A DNA stretch of 64,000 nt, taken from Cladobotryum mycophilum. Lineage: Eukaryota; Ascomycota; Sordariomycetes; Hypocreales; Hypocreaceae. The stretch spans positions 2,976,001 to 3,040,000 of the forward strand of contig JAVFKD010000004.1 in the NCBI GenBank assembly GCA_036429605.1, written 5' to 3'. The stretch's first letter is position 1. Every line of letters starts with the position of its first letter. Below are positions 11,710-24,689 of the stretch, one piece after another. Under the pieces are notes generated by a model, which worked only from the letters and a program-made list of their open reading frames with translations, was not told the origin of the DNA and ran no database searches. A program made the translations under genes and the position numbers.

Positions 11710-14700
11710 ATGCCATTCACACCTTTGCTGGATACAAATGACCACGCCGGGAACTTTCGGCAACACAAGGAATAGCCAAGCACAACAGGAATCATTAGAT
11801 ATCCGAGGAATACTGGGATATCATAGGAATCCCGAGCAGCAACAAACGTACTACATACCTATTGTATGAGGGAAGTAAGTTGACTTGCCCGTTGTTTATC
11901 CATCGCAGGTACAATGTACCATGATTCTAGCTTTCTTCAGGTACTAAAATGGGAAACTGTGAGTCACGTGAAAACGGCATACAAAAAAGTGTTCCGTTTC
12001 GAACGGACGTCCGCAAGGGGTGGAACATTTACAATGCAAACATCAACTCTTGACAGTCTGAGTGTGCGTGTTTGGATTAAATGTTCCTGTCCTTGATTCC
12101 TCTCCGGAGGCTATTCACCCACAATTCTTTATCCGTGACCCCTCGAGGTACCACATGGGGGTAATGTACATTGTCAATTTGGGAATGCTAGTACCAATTA
12201 GGCAGTATTCTATATGTGGGGACTGGCTGTGATTTTATTCGCACCCTCAGATAATGTTACTGGACATTAATGAAGATTCTGTTGAGGAGATAAACTTGGA
12301 AAGCTGTAGGATTCAGGGAGTATTCTTTCTTCATTGTCCTTGTCGCCTCGGAATGTCAAATTCCCGGTCACTAGTTTTTCGTTGCCTTACTGCGTTGTTC
12401 TCTGGTCGCCTTCTTGGCTGAGACAATTCTTTTCATCAGTTTAATCGCTACCTGATTTTTTTGGGTTGGGTGATTTAATCAATTTTGCATCATCGGCTCA
12501 TATTCCTGTCAAGAAGTACCTCCTCTTTATGATGACCGTTTATATCCTAACAGCCGTTGACAATCAGCCGTTAGCCGCCGAGATAACGCACTCACAACTT
12601 CTCCCCCGCAGGAACACCACGGAGCTAGACTTTATGGAGTCTGGTGGATGGCATGGGTGCAGGTACAGCTCGATTAAGATTGGTTGGAGAAGGGCATGTG
12701 GATGGCAATTTCGCAAGCCTCAGTGTTTCCTGCATTTGCGTAGCATCGAGGGATTTGATTCTTGCCTGTTTGCATATATTGCGTTCCTAGCAACTCCATT
12801 TTTCATATAATATCTGTTTCATCTCACTGCACTCTTTGGAAAAGGAGTGGTTGGGGACGACGTGTCTATTGAATAAAAATAGCAACACGCAGAAATTCCT
12901 AAGCTATCCATGGTGGTGGTGTGGCTCCTATGTGTGTATGTGTGTTGGTTGTTACGTTTGAAAATCAGCCTTACCATCAGGCTGGGCGGTGACTCCGGTG
13001 AGGGTTGCCTCACGACTCGTTGTTTGTTTCAATCCTACGTAGGAGAGAGAGAGGGAGAAAATGGATGCTTGAAGGCAACTTTCATGGCTTTGGTCGTAAT
13101 AACGGAGGGATTATGCAGCGTGTCCAGGCACCAAGGCAGACTTGGCCTCCAAACGTGGCTAACAAATGCAACCATCACCAAAACTCCAGCCATTTAAAAT
13201 CGTAGGATTGAGGGGTATAAGGTCACACATGACACACACACAGACATATATCCATGTGCATGCAGGCAACGAGAGCGAGAAAAGATACACACACATAGCA
13301 ACAGCAACAGTAATAGTAACAACAGCACTGCCCCCCTGTTTTTTTCCCCTTGTGCTACGGTCCCAATTTCCGTTATCAACCTTGCCGGTGACTGGAGTCC
13401 CTGCTGTGTAACACACCATCCTTTAGAATTCTCGTATGAAGACTTCGAAGCGGTGAAGGAAGAGAGAGAGAAAGAAAGAGGGTTATCGTCATTGGGACGT
13501 GTGCAGACTTTGGGGGCGGGTGATTCTGTTGGCCGTTTGCATCATGTTTAGGTAGTCCGGATTTCCATTCCCGGTCTGAATTGAATTGAATTGTGACTAA
13601 TATCATAAAGTTTGTCTAGGCTAGCTAGCCTTGCTCTCACTCTTTCTCTTTCCTCCTCTCATCACACCATAGAGAGACATGAAGGCGTCTACTAGGAATC
13701 TATTCTAGCCTAATTGGAAGACGACACCCCCTTTCCACCCTCCACCCCTCGAGCCCTAGTACCTCGTGGGGAAAAAAAGACCACTGGTCACTACATACAA
13801 ATTACTATGGCCAGGCCGGCAGCCCTTTTCTCCCCCCCCCCCCGGGTGCCTGGCCCCTACCAGGGGGTCGGCGGCAACGGTATGGGACTGGACTTGGGGT
13901 GTGTCTAGTATAGGCTTCTGGAGGGTGGAGAGCCAAGTGTGACATGAAAATCATCCCGTCTCAAACAGCCCTGCCCTGGAAGGGCGAGAGAACAGATGGT
14001 TGATTGGCGATTTCATGGGAAAGGTCTAAGACGCTTTTGGTTGACCTCTCTTGGCACCGCATCCAGCACACATCCATAGCTCCAGGGCCGCGATGCCCGA
14101 GTCTACTCTACTCTACAAGATCAGAAATAGAAGCAGAGAGCCCCGTCTTCTGCCCACGCCCTCTTGGAATCCATGTATGCCGTGTCAATATTGCTCTCCG
14201 TGGCTTGTCCGGTTAGCTGCTCACCGGTCAACCTTCCTCTCCCCACACGTACGCCTGTGATCTATAGCGTGTGTCAACCTGGATGGTGTACTGATGATTT
14301 CTCTTCTCTCGCCAGAAAAAAACAAACAAACAAACAAACGCAAAAGGGGAAACAAACTGAGGGAGGGTCATGCGTCCACCGGTCAACCCTGTCCGCCCCA
14401 GTCCCAGTCCCCATCCTCCTCCTCCCCGATTTGTACCTTTTCTCGTAAACAATACGACACACAAAGGCTGAAAATATCAATGCCACCAATCACTATTTAT
14501 CCAAGCCGTCTCCGAACCCCCTGCTGTGATGCTCGGGATTACTCGTATAGTGGTTGCTCTGTCCCCCTTGGTGAGCAGGTTGTGGTAGGCAAAGCCACTG
14601 GGCTGATGTGTGGCCCTGCCGTTGCGGTACGCAACTTTGCTTTCCGAGGTAACGTCTTCGGTGGGTTTGATGGTTTGCATTTAGGCTTCAGGATTAGAAT

Positions 14701-17700
14701 GCGGTGATTAAATTTCCAGGTTTCTCATAGTTGTACGGTCGTAGCGTGGACCATGTTGGAAAAAAAACATTTATGTTCTAGCAAACCCATCCCTTATTGC
14801 CCTTTTCTTTTTCTAAAACCACCAAAACATATTCAAAGACGCTCCCCAGCCTGTAGTATTTTCGTCGGCTACGTCCTGCGCCCCCCTCTATCTCTCTCTC
14901 CCTCTCGCAATTGTAGCGGACTTTGAACGCTATCCGAGTTGACTTGCATTTGCTGGAAATTGCTGCTGGACCCTTACCGATCGCAATGCCAGGCCATCCT
15001 TGAGGGCGGCGTCATGCCCGGTGTCTTGCGGCAAGTTGTTACGTGCGTTGACTCATCTGAGCGGGAAGAGCCATTGCTTCTCAACGCATTCTCACTCGCA
15101 GCTTACGCGCCGACGGCCATTCTTATCACCTCGGATATTACCTTGTTCCGTCATGCACATTCGGACGCGGATGGACTCTACGGGCTTTCAGCATTCTTGG
15201 CACGCACATCACAGCTTCCCGTCGTTCCAAGGCTCCTACATGGCGAGGGGACACTCCAACAAGTCTCTTCTCTTTCAAGGTTGTCGGTGTGCATTACCTG
15301 GCTCGGGATGTCTAAGCAAAGGGGAGTGAGTTTACACTCTCATCCTTACCCAAGGCCTCGGCCGTCATTCACCATACACACCCCTTGACGCCACAAAACC
15401 CAACCAACCGTTCCAAACCATCTTGTCCGTCCCCGGATCTCGCACTGTCATTTGCCACCCATTCTTTCGCCCTCGGCGTACTGTACAGCCGGCACCTCTC
15501 TTCCATTTCTCACGATGGCCCATCACCCACCTGAGAAATAAGGTCTGACTGGTTGAAAGAGGTCCCGGCACGAGAAGAGTGTGTTGGCTCGAGCTTCTGT
15601 ATATACCATCAGGCTATGGAGGGTGGTGTTAATGGCTAGGTGCTTGCTGTCCATACACAGACCTAGAATTCGCGCCGAGTCGAGCCTGTGTGTGTCGGCC
15701 AAGAACACGCACAAGTATACTAACCCAGAGTCTCTGTCCTCGGTGTACCATGGAGGGGGATGACACCTATTCCACCAGTGTGGGTTCAAAGCGAAGCCTG
15801 TTGTTGGCGACAAGAATTATTGACACTGCCCTTCATTTATGAGCATGATCATCACCGTGAACCCCTAGCTACGGCGCTCTGTCAAGGATGGGACAGAGTA
15901 CCTATTAGGGGGCTTACAGTGTCTACAGAGCCGGGCTACTCTATGGACGACTCCTTTACCATCGGGTGGAATCATAATAGAGAGAGCCGATTTCCTTGCG
16001 CAACTGTCATCTGCTGTTAGTGGATAAGCTCCATCACTATGTATGATCCCCCAAGCTCGAACCCTGTCCCTTAACACTCTCCAACAGCGCCCTCCGTCAC
16101 ATACTAACAAGATGGATTACTTGTTCCCCTCCTCCCCTCTCCCCTCCAGAAGGCTCTGTTTATTGTACGTAGGTAGGGTCCAGGCCTTTGCAAGCAACTC
16201 AAGAAAACCCCCTTACAATTACTAAATATACTACTACCAAATACCTCGCGTTCCGGTGCTTACTTTCGCTGTGTTTGGTTTCACTCTTCAGAATCTCCTT
16301 GTCCAATCTCTCTGGAGCTTTGGGTTTTCTGAAAGCTGCCTTTAGTGAATGCAGCATTTATTCCATTGGTGCGGGTGGGCGCTGTAAACCGAGACAGGCT
16401 TCCATTGTTGTGTGCTTGATGGTATTCTGTTATTGGATAGACGCTGGAGCAGCCAACCTCTCCCTTGCATAAGAGACCGAAATTGCACCCACACTCTCTC
16501 TGACTCCCACTACCACTGGTCCGTTTACGAGGTCATCTGCCGTGCTAGGCCTAAGAAATATTCCCTTCTGGAACTTCGAGAACGGTACTCCTTTTTCCGC
16601 CTCCGCTCTTGGGTTAGGTTTTGCTTCTATCCGCCGGCCCTATAATTCGACGCAGGTACGTGTTCTTGAAGGTCATGGCCTTGCATATTTACGGCTCAGC
16701 GCATGTCTCAGGGCTATTGATTCATCCTTTGCTCTAATTTACCTTTTCTTCTTCTTTATTTTTTGCTTTGCCTTGGTGTACACTGACCCATCTGGAAGCC
16801 CTCGACTGGAGGATGCGCCGATACACAGTTACAAACGAGGCCCCCTTAAGTCCTGCAGGTTCGGGATGACCACGCACACGTAACTTGTTTTTGGATACCT
16901 AACTTGGAAATGAGACTCCGCGGGGCGTATTTGGTTCTGTTGGGCCCATCGCCCTAGACCACGCCCAGCCAACAATCATCATTCTCGGTGGTCCGTCCAT
17001 GGCACTATTGCTTTTCTTCGAGTCGCTCGCACATACCTACCGTCAAGACCCGGTGCAGATTTGGACGGACGAGAAGAGCCGTCCCGCCGCCGCCGCCGCG
17101 CCGTCCCTGAGCGATACCCATACGCCCGCTTACAGCAACGCACGTGTTTAAACCAAAAAAATTTAAAGAAAATAACAAGGTTTCAAGCACTCTGCTTGTC
17201 ATTTCTGGACTCGCTAATCGCTTCCTTATCGGGTGTGATCATTTCCATTGCAGGAGGTCCTGGGAGGGGGGCAGGGGGTGGTACACGGCACATTGGAGAC
17301 TGAGCATGCAATGGAAGGCTGGCGCTGGCCATGGCGACACTAATGTCAGAACATATGCCAGCGGCAGGCCAATTTACTTCTCTCTGCCTTGGCATTTGGG
17401 TGACCTACGTAAGAAATGTACGGAGCTCGCATCGCAAACCGAGCTCGCCATTTTGTACCGGGCTGCTTTCACACACACACACACACACTGGACTATCAAA
17501 CCAGATGTCGACAATTGCGGAGGCCGTTTACAGTACGTGCGTCGCAACCTAGACATGACTTCCATGGCTGCGCCCTTGGATCCAAGGCCAGGGGTACCGG
17601 AACGTGATCCCGTTGGCCCGTTCTTCGATTCAAATCTAGCACCCGTATTATCGATATTCCACTTCCTCCCACCAGCGGGTGTGCGAGTCCCAGCACTCGA

Positions 17701-18107
17701 CGGCAACGAATCCCGTACCTACACAGCCCTGGGAGATGATCCACTAGGTACGCAGCCCAACCTCACCGTAATGTCTACGAGTCGTTGGATGTGGAGGTGG
17801 ACGAGTCTTTCTTCTTGCCACCACGCCTTTGTCCTCTCGGTTCATGCAGGCACACGCTGAAAAGGGCGTGAGCAAGTTCAGCTGGATGGGGCGCCACCTT
17901 GGGACATCTCTCATACACGCATTACGCAAGAGGTACTGGTTTGCTTGCTCGGGAAAGGGGAGAAGCATCGTATTGAGTCTGTTGACCGGAAGGAAACTGG
18001 GAGACAGTCTTGTCATTCGTCTATTGGTTAGCTGTCTGCAGTTTCGGAGGGCGGTTATGACAAGTGTAGCTTGCTCAGCTCGATTGCACGCAACGCCGAA
18101 ATAGTAA
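11710..18107. other. Long gene-poor stretch of block A with conserved non-coding patches
   Basis: Open frames here lack domains, plausible starts or splice logic. Patches at ~12289-12430, ~12985-13260 and ~14160-14290 match block B at ~28741-28880, ~29410-29680 and ~30450-30560. The sequence is otherwise low complexity: a C-run near 13830, CT tracts, and (CA)n at 17470-17489. Confidence 0.5.
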
Positions 18108-18113
18108 TATAAA
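18108..18113 (+). promoter_or_regulatory. TATA box of small gene X
   Basis: TATAAA lies 132 nt before the ATG of gene X and is followed by a CT-rich leader, a common layout for strongly induced fungal genes. The block B copy has TATATAA in the matching place. Confidence 0.5.
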
Positions 18114-18244
18114 CTCGCAGCCATCTCTCGCCCTTTTCTTTTTCTCCCTTTCCTTCAAGCATCTTCACCAAGCACCTCTTGACCAATATTCAATATTTCA
18201 ATTCTCCTTGCCTTCAGCTTATTCTGAAATAACCATCCGCAGCC

Positions 18245-18572
18245 ATGTTGCCCGCTTCCGTCGCCTCGAACACCAGCAAATGCTGTCTGTAAGTTACCCA
18301 ATCACACTGAATAGGGAATATCTCATATTCCCCTTGCTTCGACCCGTCCCTCGCGTCTAACACATTACACAAGCGGATGTTCCTGCCAGAAACACGGACC
18401 AAAGATGACGGCCAGTGAGCGAGTTGAACTCCGAAACGACGCAATCGATCGGTTCCTCTCCAGCCCTTCGTCTGTTGTCATCCCCCAATCTCAGGAATTG
18501 GATGCCGCTCTGGCAAAAAACAAGTCCACCTCTCGTCGCAGCGGCCCCGCTACTCGCCGAAACACTGCCTGA
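18245..18572 (+). CDS. Small two-exon gene X (80 aa), unrecognised family
   Basis: Exons 18245-18288 and 18374-18572 with an 85-nt GTAAGT..AAG intron give 80 residues. The intron splits a Leu codon after its second base. The protein begins MLPASVASNTSKCCLGCSC, with four Cys close together, then PKMTASERVELRNDAIDRFL and a basic Ser/Arg-rich tail. No signal peptide or membrane helix is clear. The main support is its partner X' in block B, with the same intron position and phase and a matching core: SNTSxCxL, a Cys, PK, NDxIxRxLSxP, a Val-Ile pair, a Gln and an Asp. Selection on a protein is therefore likely, but I know no family and assign no function. The Cys cluster could bind metal or form disulphides (inference). 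Confidence 0.65.
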
Positions 18573-21083
18573 GTCCGTAGCGGCGACAGCCAAAGAACCC
18601 AGACAGAGGGTTTGGACTCAAAACAGAAATCCCCGTGTTTGGGAATCCGTTTCTTTGGATATCCATGATTGACGGGGTTGGGATGTCAATGTCATTTGCG
18701 GCAGCTGAGAAAACGGCATGGAAACATGGGATTTTATCCTATTTTTACTTCTATGGAGCGAGTGGTTTTTTTTGGGGGGGTTTTTTTTTTGAATTGCAAA
18801 GCTACATGTCGATACTAGTTTAGACATGAATTAAGGAATAAATTGGCGGATCTACTTATAGATTGACTCTCATGGTCATGTCGTGCAAGCTTGAAAGGTT
18901 GACATCAAATTAATTAAAATAAAAAATGTAGCCCTGGAGTCCGCCTAGCGGAGATTACATAGTGAGATGGGCTGAAAAATGTCAAGATGGCTTGTTGACG
19001 TATGATATGGAGTACCCCGCAACACCAAATTCTTGCGAAAAGTTGGCATTTTGGTGCATCGCCAAAGCGTCACTGGAATTAAAGGAACATGAGTTATTGG
19101 GAAATCTTTACTACCCTAGAATGGCATGCGAAGGAGCCCCCCAATTAATAGGTACTACTATGCTGACAAATAAATGGATATATATTTAAAGTAAAGGCCT
19201 AAAAAAGTGAATGGATATGGGGCATTGTTCAAAGGGTGGTACCAAGAGCCGAACCTGCTTGCAAGATTGAGTACGACTGTTTACGACGTCAAGTGGAAAT
19301 TGCATCATCATGGTTTTTACCCCACCGCCCCCATAACATCTGTGTAAAAAAAAAAAGCAAGGGGGGACGAAGATGGAGAAAGAAGGGGGCCCTTCGAGTC
19401 TCGGAACGGGGAGAAAACAGGATTCTGCGGAGCCTCAACCTATGTTGATTGGCTACTAGGTGCGCTGTGTAATAATGGTACCTGATATGGCGTAGTACAA
19501 AAGGTGCCTATTGGTCATGACAGTAAAAAAAGTGAGCGAGCGTATACTTAATAGGGTAATGTTATGTAGTACGACCTTTATTTTTCTCCTGGTTGTTGAG
19601 TAGAGCTAAGAAGAAAACAGAATTGATGTACTACTTTTTGTATGAAAAATAAAAATAAAAAATAATAATAATAAAAATAAAAGGAAGAAAAAAAGAAGGC
19701 TTTCCTTTTTGTATCCACTAGCGCTATTCAAGGGTATGGAAGCATACTACCTGGTAGAATTAGTTGCTTTGCGCTAAGATGCATGCAGGGACATTGGCTG
19801 TCTGGCTATGGACTAGGTTTGGGTGGGGGCTTCTCTCCCCTTTGTTTTCTTTTTTTCTAGTCTGAGCGTGCATACATACGTACTTCGTACATAAATGCGA
19901 GACGGACGTTGAAGTAATAGTGGCGCTTTCTCTACAGGCGGGAGAAGATATTATTCTGTTTCACTATACCTATTCATTATTTCTGCAGAGTTGCCTTGAT
20001 ACAAGTACAAGTAAGCTGTCGCCTTTGGCAGTCTTGGTATACGTACATCCTTGTACAAGCATCCCATGTACGGTTTCGGACTTCTGTCAAAGTACCCCCT
20101 TCTGTAACACCACACACCACGCCACACCACATCACACCCCAGAGGGTGTACGGGTTCTCGTTGACCAAGAGAGACAAAGGTGAAAGCTATCACGCCTTGG
20201 TTATGGACATGTAAAAAAAAATATACATGTTGAAGGCAGTAAAGGAGAAAGAAATTGTATCTGGGTAGCGAATCCACCTCAGATGCTTTCTCTCGGACAG
20301 CTATCGCGCCAATCTATCGGCCAACTGTGGACGACGGTTTTCCATCGAGGGCAACTATGACACTCGCAAACTGGGCATTTCCATCCAGCTACTTCCGGTT
20401 TCGGCCGTCATCGGTTACACTGCTGAAGACAGGTCATGCGCTTCCTTTTCCCCCCAAAGTTGATGCTAAAATATAATCGCACTGGTGCCCAAATGCCTTG
20501 GTACTTGGTAAGTGTCGACCATGTCGGTCAACCTCGTTGAGCACAGTGGCTATGCTCGCTGGCAGAGAACCAGCTTTGATGACGGCAATGAGGCCATACC
20601 AGATTACTTCAATTGTCCCCACTGGATTTTCCTCTTCAGCAGCACCCCCGGTAGTGGCGCTGCCACAGATGCCAAATACGAAAGCTACTCCATAAGTCAG
20701 GTTCGTTGAATGCAACCAGCCCGTACGCCAATAATTGGGGACTTGGTTCTCGCCGGTTCGCTACTACTTACCTAGTAGTAGGCAGGTAGGCAATACAGCT
20801 GCTCCTCCTAACAGACTGCGGGACGGCGCGATGTTAGCCTTTTGACGAAACAAAAATAAGGCAAACAAAGAAACAAAGAAAAAATAATCCTTGCCTAGAG
20901 CAGATTGCAAGCACGACAGCTTCATGAAAAGATTGTTCACCGACATATCCAAAGGCGTGTAGTATCTACGTGTCCAACTGGTTTTATTTTATTGTATTTT
21001 TTACATTTGCCTGGTTTGTTGCCCTTTCTGCTCCGGGGGCGTTGGAGGAGACCAGGTACCCCCTCTCCCCTCCCCTCCCCTTC

Positions 21084-21118
<35 letters not shown>

Positions 21119-21372
21119 TGGGGGTCCTCATCCAATCAAACACACCCTACCCTCTCTTCTCCCATTGTCTCCAATCCCGTCACACAAGCAAGATCCATCC
21201 GCACTTTGGCCAACACGACTTCTTCTTGGCTGACGGAATCTGTTTTTCTCTTCTCTTCTTTTCTTTTTTCTCACCCCGTCTCGTCATGTCTGAACGCTAT
21301 CCATGCCTACATCTCAGCTACCCTCCACTGTTCGCTGCCCATTTCTCTCTCACACACTCCCCCTCTTGTTCC
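18573..21372. other. Intergenic between X and Y (block A)
   Basis: No supported gene. It holds T and G runs near 18768-18790, an A/T-rich simple stretch near 19640-19700, and (CA)16 at 21086-21117. A minus-strand open frame at 20434-20715 reads like a soluble or membrane protein (contains YGVAFVFGICGSATTGG) but starts only at TTG and has no recognised domain; it may be a relic. Confidence 0.4.
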
Positions 21373-21378
21373 TATAAG
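21373..21378 (+). promoter_or_regulatory. TATA box of small gene Y
   Basis: TATAAG lies 31 nt before the leader ATG at 21404 and 171 nt before the main ATG at 21544, after a long CT-rich tract (21240-21370). Block B has TATAAA at the matching place (36978-36983). Confidence 0.4.
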
Positions 21379-21403
21379 TTCTTTCTGTCGGCTACCTGCC
21401 ATC

Positions 21404-21502
21404 ATGAAGTCGTCGTGCTGTTCCGTCATCACGACAAACAAGTTGGATAACGCGGAGCCCTGCACACGCTCTTGCTTACATTCCATCCCGTCAGTCACTT
21501 GA
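21404..21502 (+). CDS. Upstream ORF in the gene Y leader (32 aa)
   Basis: ATG to TGA encodes 32 residues, Cys-rich at both ends, with the run NKLDNA in the middle. It lies between the TATA box and the main ATG at 21544, so it would be translated first and could throttle gene Y. The block B leader (37025-37120) has an ORF of similar size and place that also contains KLDNA. It could instead be leftover sequence similarity without translation. Confidence 0.35.
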   Translation: MKSSCCSVITTNKLDNAEPCTRSCLHSIPSVT

Positions 21503-21543
21503 CTCCCCTTTGACCCCGAGATTCCCCAAAGCCTTTCTTCATA

Positions 21544-21871
21544 ATGTCTGGAAGACCTAGCTCTACTTCTTCCTCGATGAAGGTTCATGCTAGCGATGAC
21601 ACGCCGTACGAGCCAATTCATCCGCCCTAATCTCTCTCGCGTCACCATCTAACATGCTAATAGGCAGTGCAACAATACACAATCGAGTGATACTCGCACC
21701 GAGCCCACCGAGCCCGCTGCTGGCATCTCGGAATCGCTAGAGAACCTCCATCTCGATAGGAATACCGATTCCAGTCAACTGCAAGAAGCATGTGCCTGCA
21801 TTGGCTCCCAGTTCTCCGCTGATCCGCCTCTTCTCATGGACATCGACCGCGACCTTGAGCTTATCGAGTGA
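21544..21871 (+). CDS. Small two-exon gene Y (89 aa), unrecognised family
   Basis: Exons 21544-21605 and 21664-21871 with a 58-nt GTACGA..TAG intron that ends shortly after a GCTAAT branch-like motif. The frame closes to 89 residues. The start is Ser-rich (MSGRPSSTSSSMKV); the rest is acidic with SESLENLHLD, ACACIGSQFSAD and the end DIDRDLELIE. No signal peptide or membrane helix is visible. Copy Y' in block B keeps the same intron position and phase and matches at SLENxHL, EACAxxGxQFSAD, DID and DLExI, which is good evidence that this frame was under protein selection. Function unknown; the acidic, disordered look would suit a small regulator, but that is a guess. Confidence 0.65.
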
Positions 21872-22840
21872 CCTTTGGAAACTGCAACCTTGCAATCCTG
21901 ATCACACCACGAAACCATCGGATCCTCATCGGATCCTCATCGAAATCACGCAGGACGGACCGAATGGGGAGTATCATGTCCGTACTCCCCAGATACCGGA
22001 CTCCTCACGGTGCCATACATCACACACACGCTGCAAAGCGAAACCGCTTCAAAGGGCAATCAGATACAGTGTGTCGCTGTCCACCATACAAAATACTCCA
22101 AGGATTACATGCACCGCATCTTCTACATAGATGAAGAAAGGGCCATGGAAGCCTGGACAACACCAAATCTTGGCTTCCTCGCCAAGTCGTTTCAACCCTT
22201 ACCTCCCCAATTTGGCCGTTCACAATCCCCCTGCTACTACCTACTTCTTTCCTTCAAAGTTGACGACGGATGGGCCCCTGTAATTTTTTTCCTCCTCTCC
22301 AATTACTCCCACTATATTCCTTATTGTAATAATTCTCTCTTATTTTTATTAATACATATTCTATTCATGTAAGCTTTTTCCATGACACACCCATGTGTGA
22401 CCATTCCTCACGCCACTTGATTTGACATCAACCACCTATCGGAGAATACAATATGTCGCGAGCTTAGGGCTGAAAATGCGGTACGGCGATTGTATCACGC
22501 AAGGACATTGTGATGCGGCCATGAGGGTACTCCGTACAATGCCTGCAATTACTACCGGCTGGTTGTTGCACCATATGCAAAAGCAAGTTGGGCAGCCGAC
22601 CGGCCCAATTATTATGTTACCCGGTATCTACCCATACCCGTGTGTATTTACGCTGCACAAAACAGAGCATTGCTTGGCTAACATTATCTAGGAATAGCCA
22701 GCCGTACCAATCATGGTGAGAGTCATGACAAAAGGAAACCCCATCAACAATGTTCTTCTAGCGCGTCGACGCCATGCACACATGCATCCAGCAAATCATC
22801 GAATCGGGAAGGAAAGGACGGGAAATAGTTGCCAAGTATA
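21872..22840. other. Downstream of Y: conserved but without a firm gene
   Basis: About 21900-22250 aligns with 37470-37760 in block B. One shared frame shows similar spacing (TLQ, SK, N, I, AV, H, I), which might be an untranslated or dead extension of Y. No complete ORF with a proper start fits both copies. One exact TACTCCGTA lies at 22528-22536. Confidence 0.35.
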
Positions 22841-23464
22841 CTAAAACAACCCCCCAGCCATCTTCCGGCTGATGTCTCCATACGCGGGATCTATTACGTG
22901 CAGAGCTAGTAGCCAGCCCTCCACGTCTTCATTAGCATGTCCAGGGCCCCAATCCATGCTACCCAGGCCGTTGTGAGTGTTCATACCCCCAGGAGTGCCC
23001 TCAGCTACAGTATCGCAAGGTACTCAATACAGCAGCAAAATCTATACGTGGCGCGTATCAGTCTCCTGTGATACCAGAGTATCGGAGAATTGGATCGACA
23101 CTTTGTATGGCAGCAAAGGGCATGGTTGCAAGGATTTCCATATTACACTGGTGAGAGGGGGAGAAAAGTATTAGGTACGCCCTGGGAAGCCACCCCTTGC
23201 ACACACTTACCCAGAGACCTTTCGTGACCTGCATGGGACAGTCCCACAAGAATGACCATATCGGTTTAGAAGATCATCTGCTTCAGGCCTGTACGGGTCC
23301 GGGCCAAATCCATCAAGAAGGTGTTCCGCATGTTTTGGATCAGCATCTCCGCCTGTCGCGTGGCTGGTGTGTGTCGCTGTCAGAACTCTGCTGGAGATCG
23401 CTGATGCCAGCCCGCTAGCTGTCCGGGGCTGGCTGAATAGCTTCCGAGGAGTCGCTTGAGGGGG
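22841..23464 (-). pseudogene. W: coding-like trace convergent to Y, conserved in block B
   Basis: Reading on the minus strand, an open frame from 23464 to about 23180 contains GGDADPKHAEHLLDGFGPD; block B has GGGDPKHAEH in the same place. After possible introns a second piece with EGTPGGMNTHNGLGSMDWGP ends at TAG 22843-22841; its block B partner has STPGG and HSGL. No ATG opens the first frame and no single splice model joins the pieces in frame, so I cannot give a gene. Either a first exon lies upstream or the gene is dead in both blocks. No family recognised. Confidence 0.3.
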
Positions 23465-24461
23465 CTAAATCAGTTTTCTCTCTGTACCGCTTCCTCAACC
23501 TTGAATGACCCATGCCTCGGGCGCTCGGAGCGAGACATTTAAATTATAGGGTTATGCACACTCCGTACGTACGCGGTACAGGCATATGCCAAGTTTGGTG
23601 GATATCTGCCATGTCGAGTCGCATGGGTCCTTGATTGCCGGGTCATCGCAGCCGCTACAAGTACGACCTTGCAGCGATGGACAATTCCTCAGACATGGTT
23701 ACCGAAACCACGTACGCCCCGAGATGTTCTTGACGCCTTTCCGCCCAAAAGCAAGTGCTTTGTATCAACGCAAGACATTCCCAAACCAGCCCCTTTGAGC
23801 GCGATCCAATCAAGCCGTTGGAATTAAGTGATTTCTGGATTCACTCTTGCCAAGACGATCATTCATTGATGATCCTTTCCAATATTTGCTCCGGGTCAAC
23901 CGAATACGACGAGCTGCTGTTCGGTCGGGCACTGATTTTTCCCGATTCATTTCCGCAATATGCGGCTGCATTATGATATGGCAATGAGTTTTATGCTGGC
24001 ATTGCTGTAGCATGAATACAGGAGCAATGTCTCAGTTCTTCTGCCGCCACCAATCATCCTCTCCAGGCTCTCCTCCTCTATCGCTCCCATGAACAGATTC
24101 CAACTCGTTCTAATAAAAGCTAGGGAAAAAGAAATCGCGATGATAAGTTTAGTGGTGGAAGGCGAGTAAGACCGCTGTGGCTAGCTGTGTTTGGCATACC
24201 GCCACATTCACTCCGCACCGCTCCCTTGCCAATCGATGCCTCCTGGAACACAGGTTGAGAAGGATTTCGAGGTACCATTGCTATGTCATTGTTTGGGCTG
24301 CTCTCGTTGATACGGGAGATGAAAGAAAAAATTCTTTTCTTTTTGAATATTCATTTCTACGTAGTTGGGCATATGAACTTGGATATTTTATCGGGTTGTT
24401 AACACTCATACCTTTTTGCTTTCATAGAGCCAAGGTCAAGAACAAGGGGCATGAGTGGGAT
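23465..24461. other. End of block A
   Basis: No gene seen. Patches up to about 24090 align with 39170-39670 in block B. After that the similarity stops, which marks the block end. Confidence 0.45.
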
Positions 24462-24514
24462 CCACATGATTACATAAGATTTAGCAGTTTGCTAGATCTT
24501 ATGTAATCATGTGG
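24462..24514. repeat. Perfect inverted repeat, 19-bp arms
   Basis: Arms 24462-24480 and 24496-24514 are exact reverse complements around a 15-nt spacer. It lies in the gap between block A and the transposon and is not linked to a gene end. Confidence 0.8.
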
Positions 24515-24689
24515 AGTCTGAATCACTCTAGCGTAGCAGTGGCGCTGTTTACGCATAGACAGCGGCTTGGCTGTGGTTTGTGATTGTGATATTGGATCCC
24601 TTGTGCCATCTTGTTGTCGCTGCTGCCTCCTTGCCTCGGCCAGCCTTTAGAATCGCCGGCGCCAAATTTCCGGCGTCCTATTCTGTTTA

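Larger units (their letters stand above)
10017..24100. repeat. Block A of a tandem segmental duplication
   Basis: Block A aligns in order and orientation with block B (26600-39700). Matching landmarks, A then B: HNH gene 10159/26738; GATAAACTTGGAAAGCTGT 12289/28741; CACTTGGCCTC-type patch ~13140/29550; gene X 18245/34075; gene Y 21544/37145; W stop 22841/38411; end patch ~24060/39640. Offsets drift from about 16.5 to 15.6 kb, so many indels have accumulated. Divergence is high even in the best patches, which indicates an old duplication. Limits are approximate. Confidence 0.82.

Noticed and set aside
14939..15388. 149-codon frame in block A
   Set aside because: TTG start, no domain, and no counterpart in block B where the neighbouring patches are conserved.
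17144..17860. 238-codon plus-strand frame
   Set aside because: Low-complexity and composition-driven; no domain, starts with a non-ATG codon, and no matching frame in block B.
21086..21117. (CA)n tract as a CRISPR-like or telomeric array
   Set aside because: A simple dinucleotide microsatellite. No spacer-repeat pattern exists, no CRISPR array is seen, and no telomere repeat (TTAGGG)n occurs anywhere.
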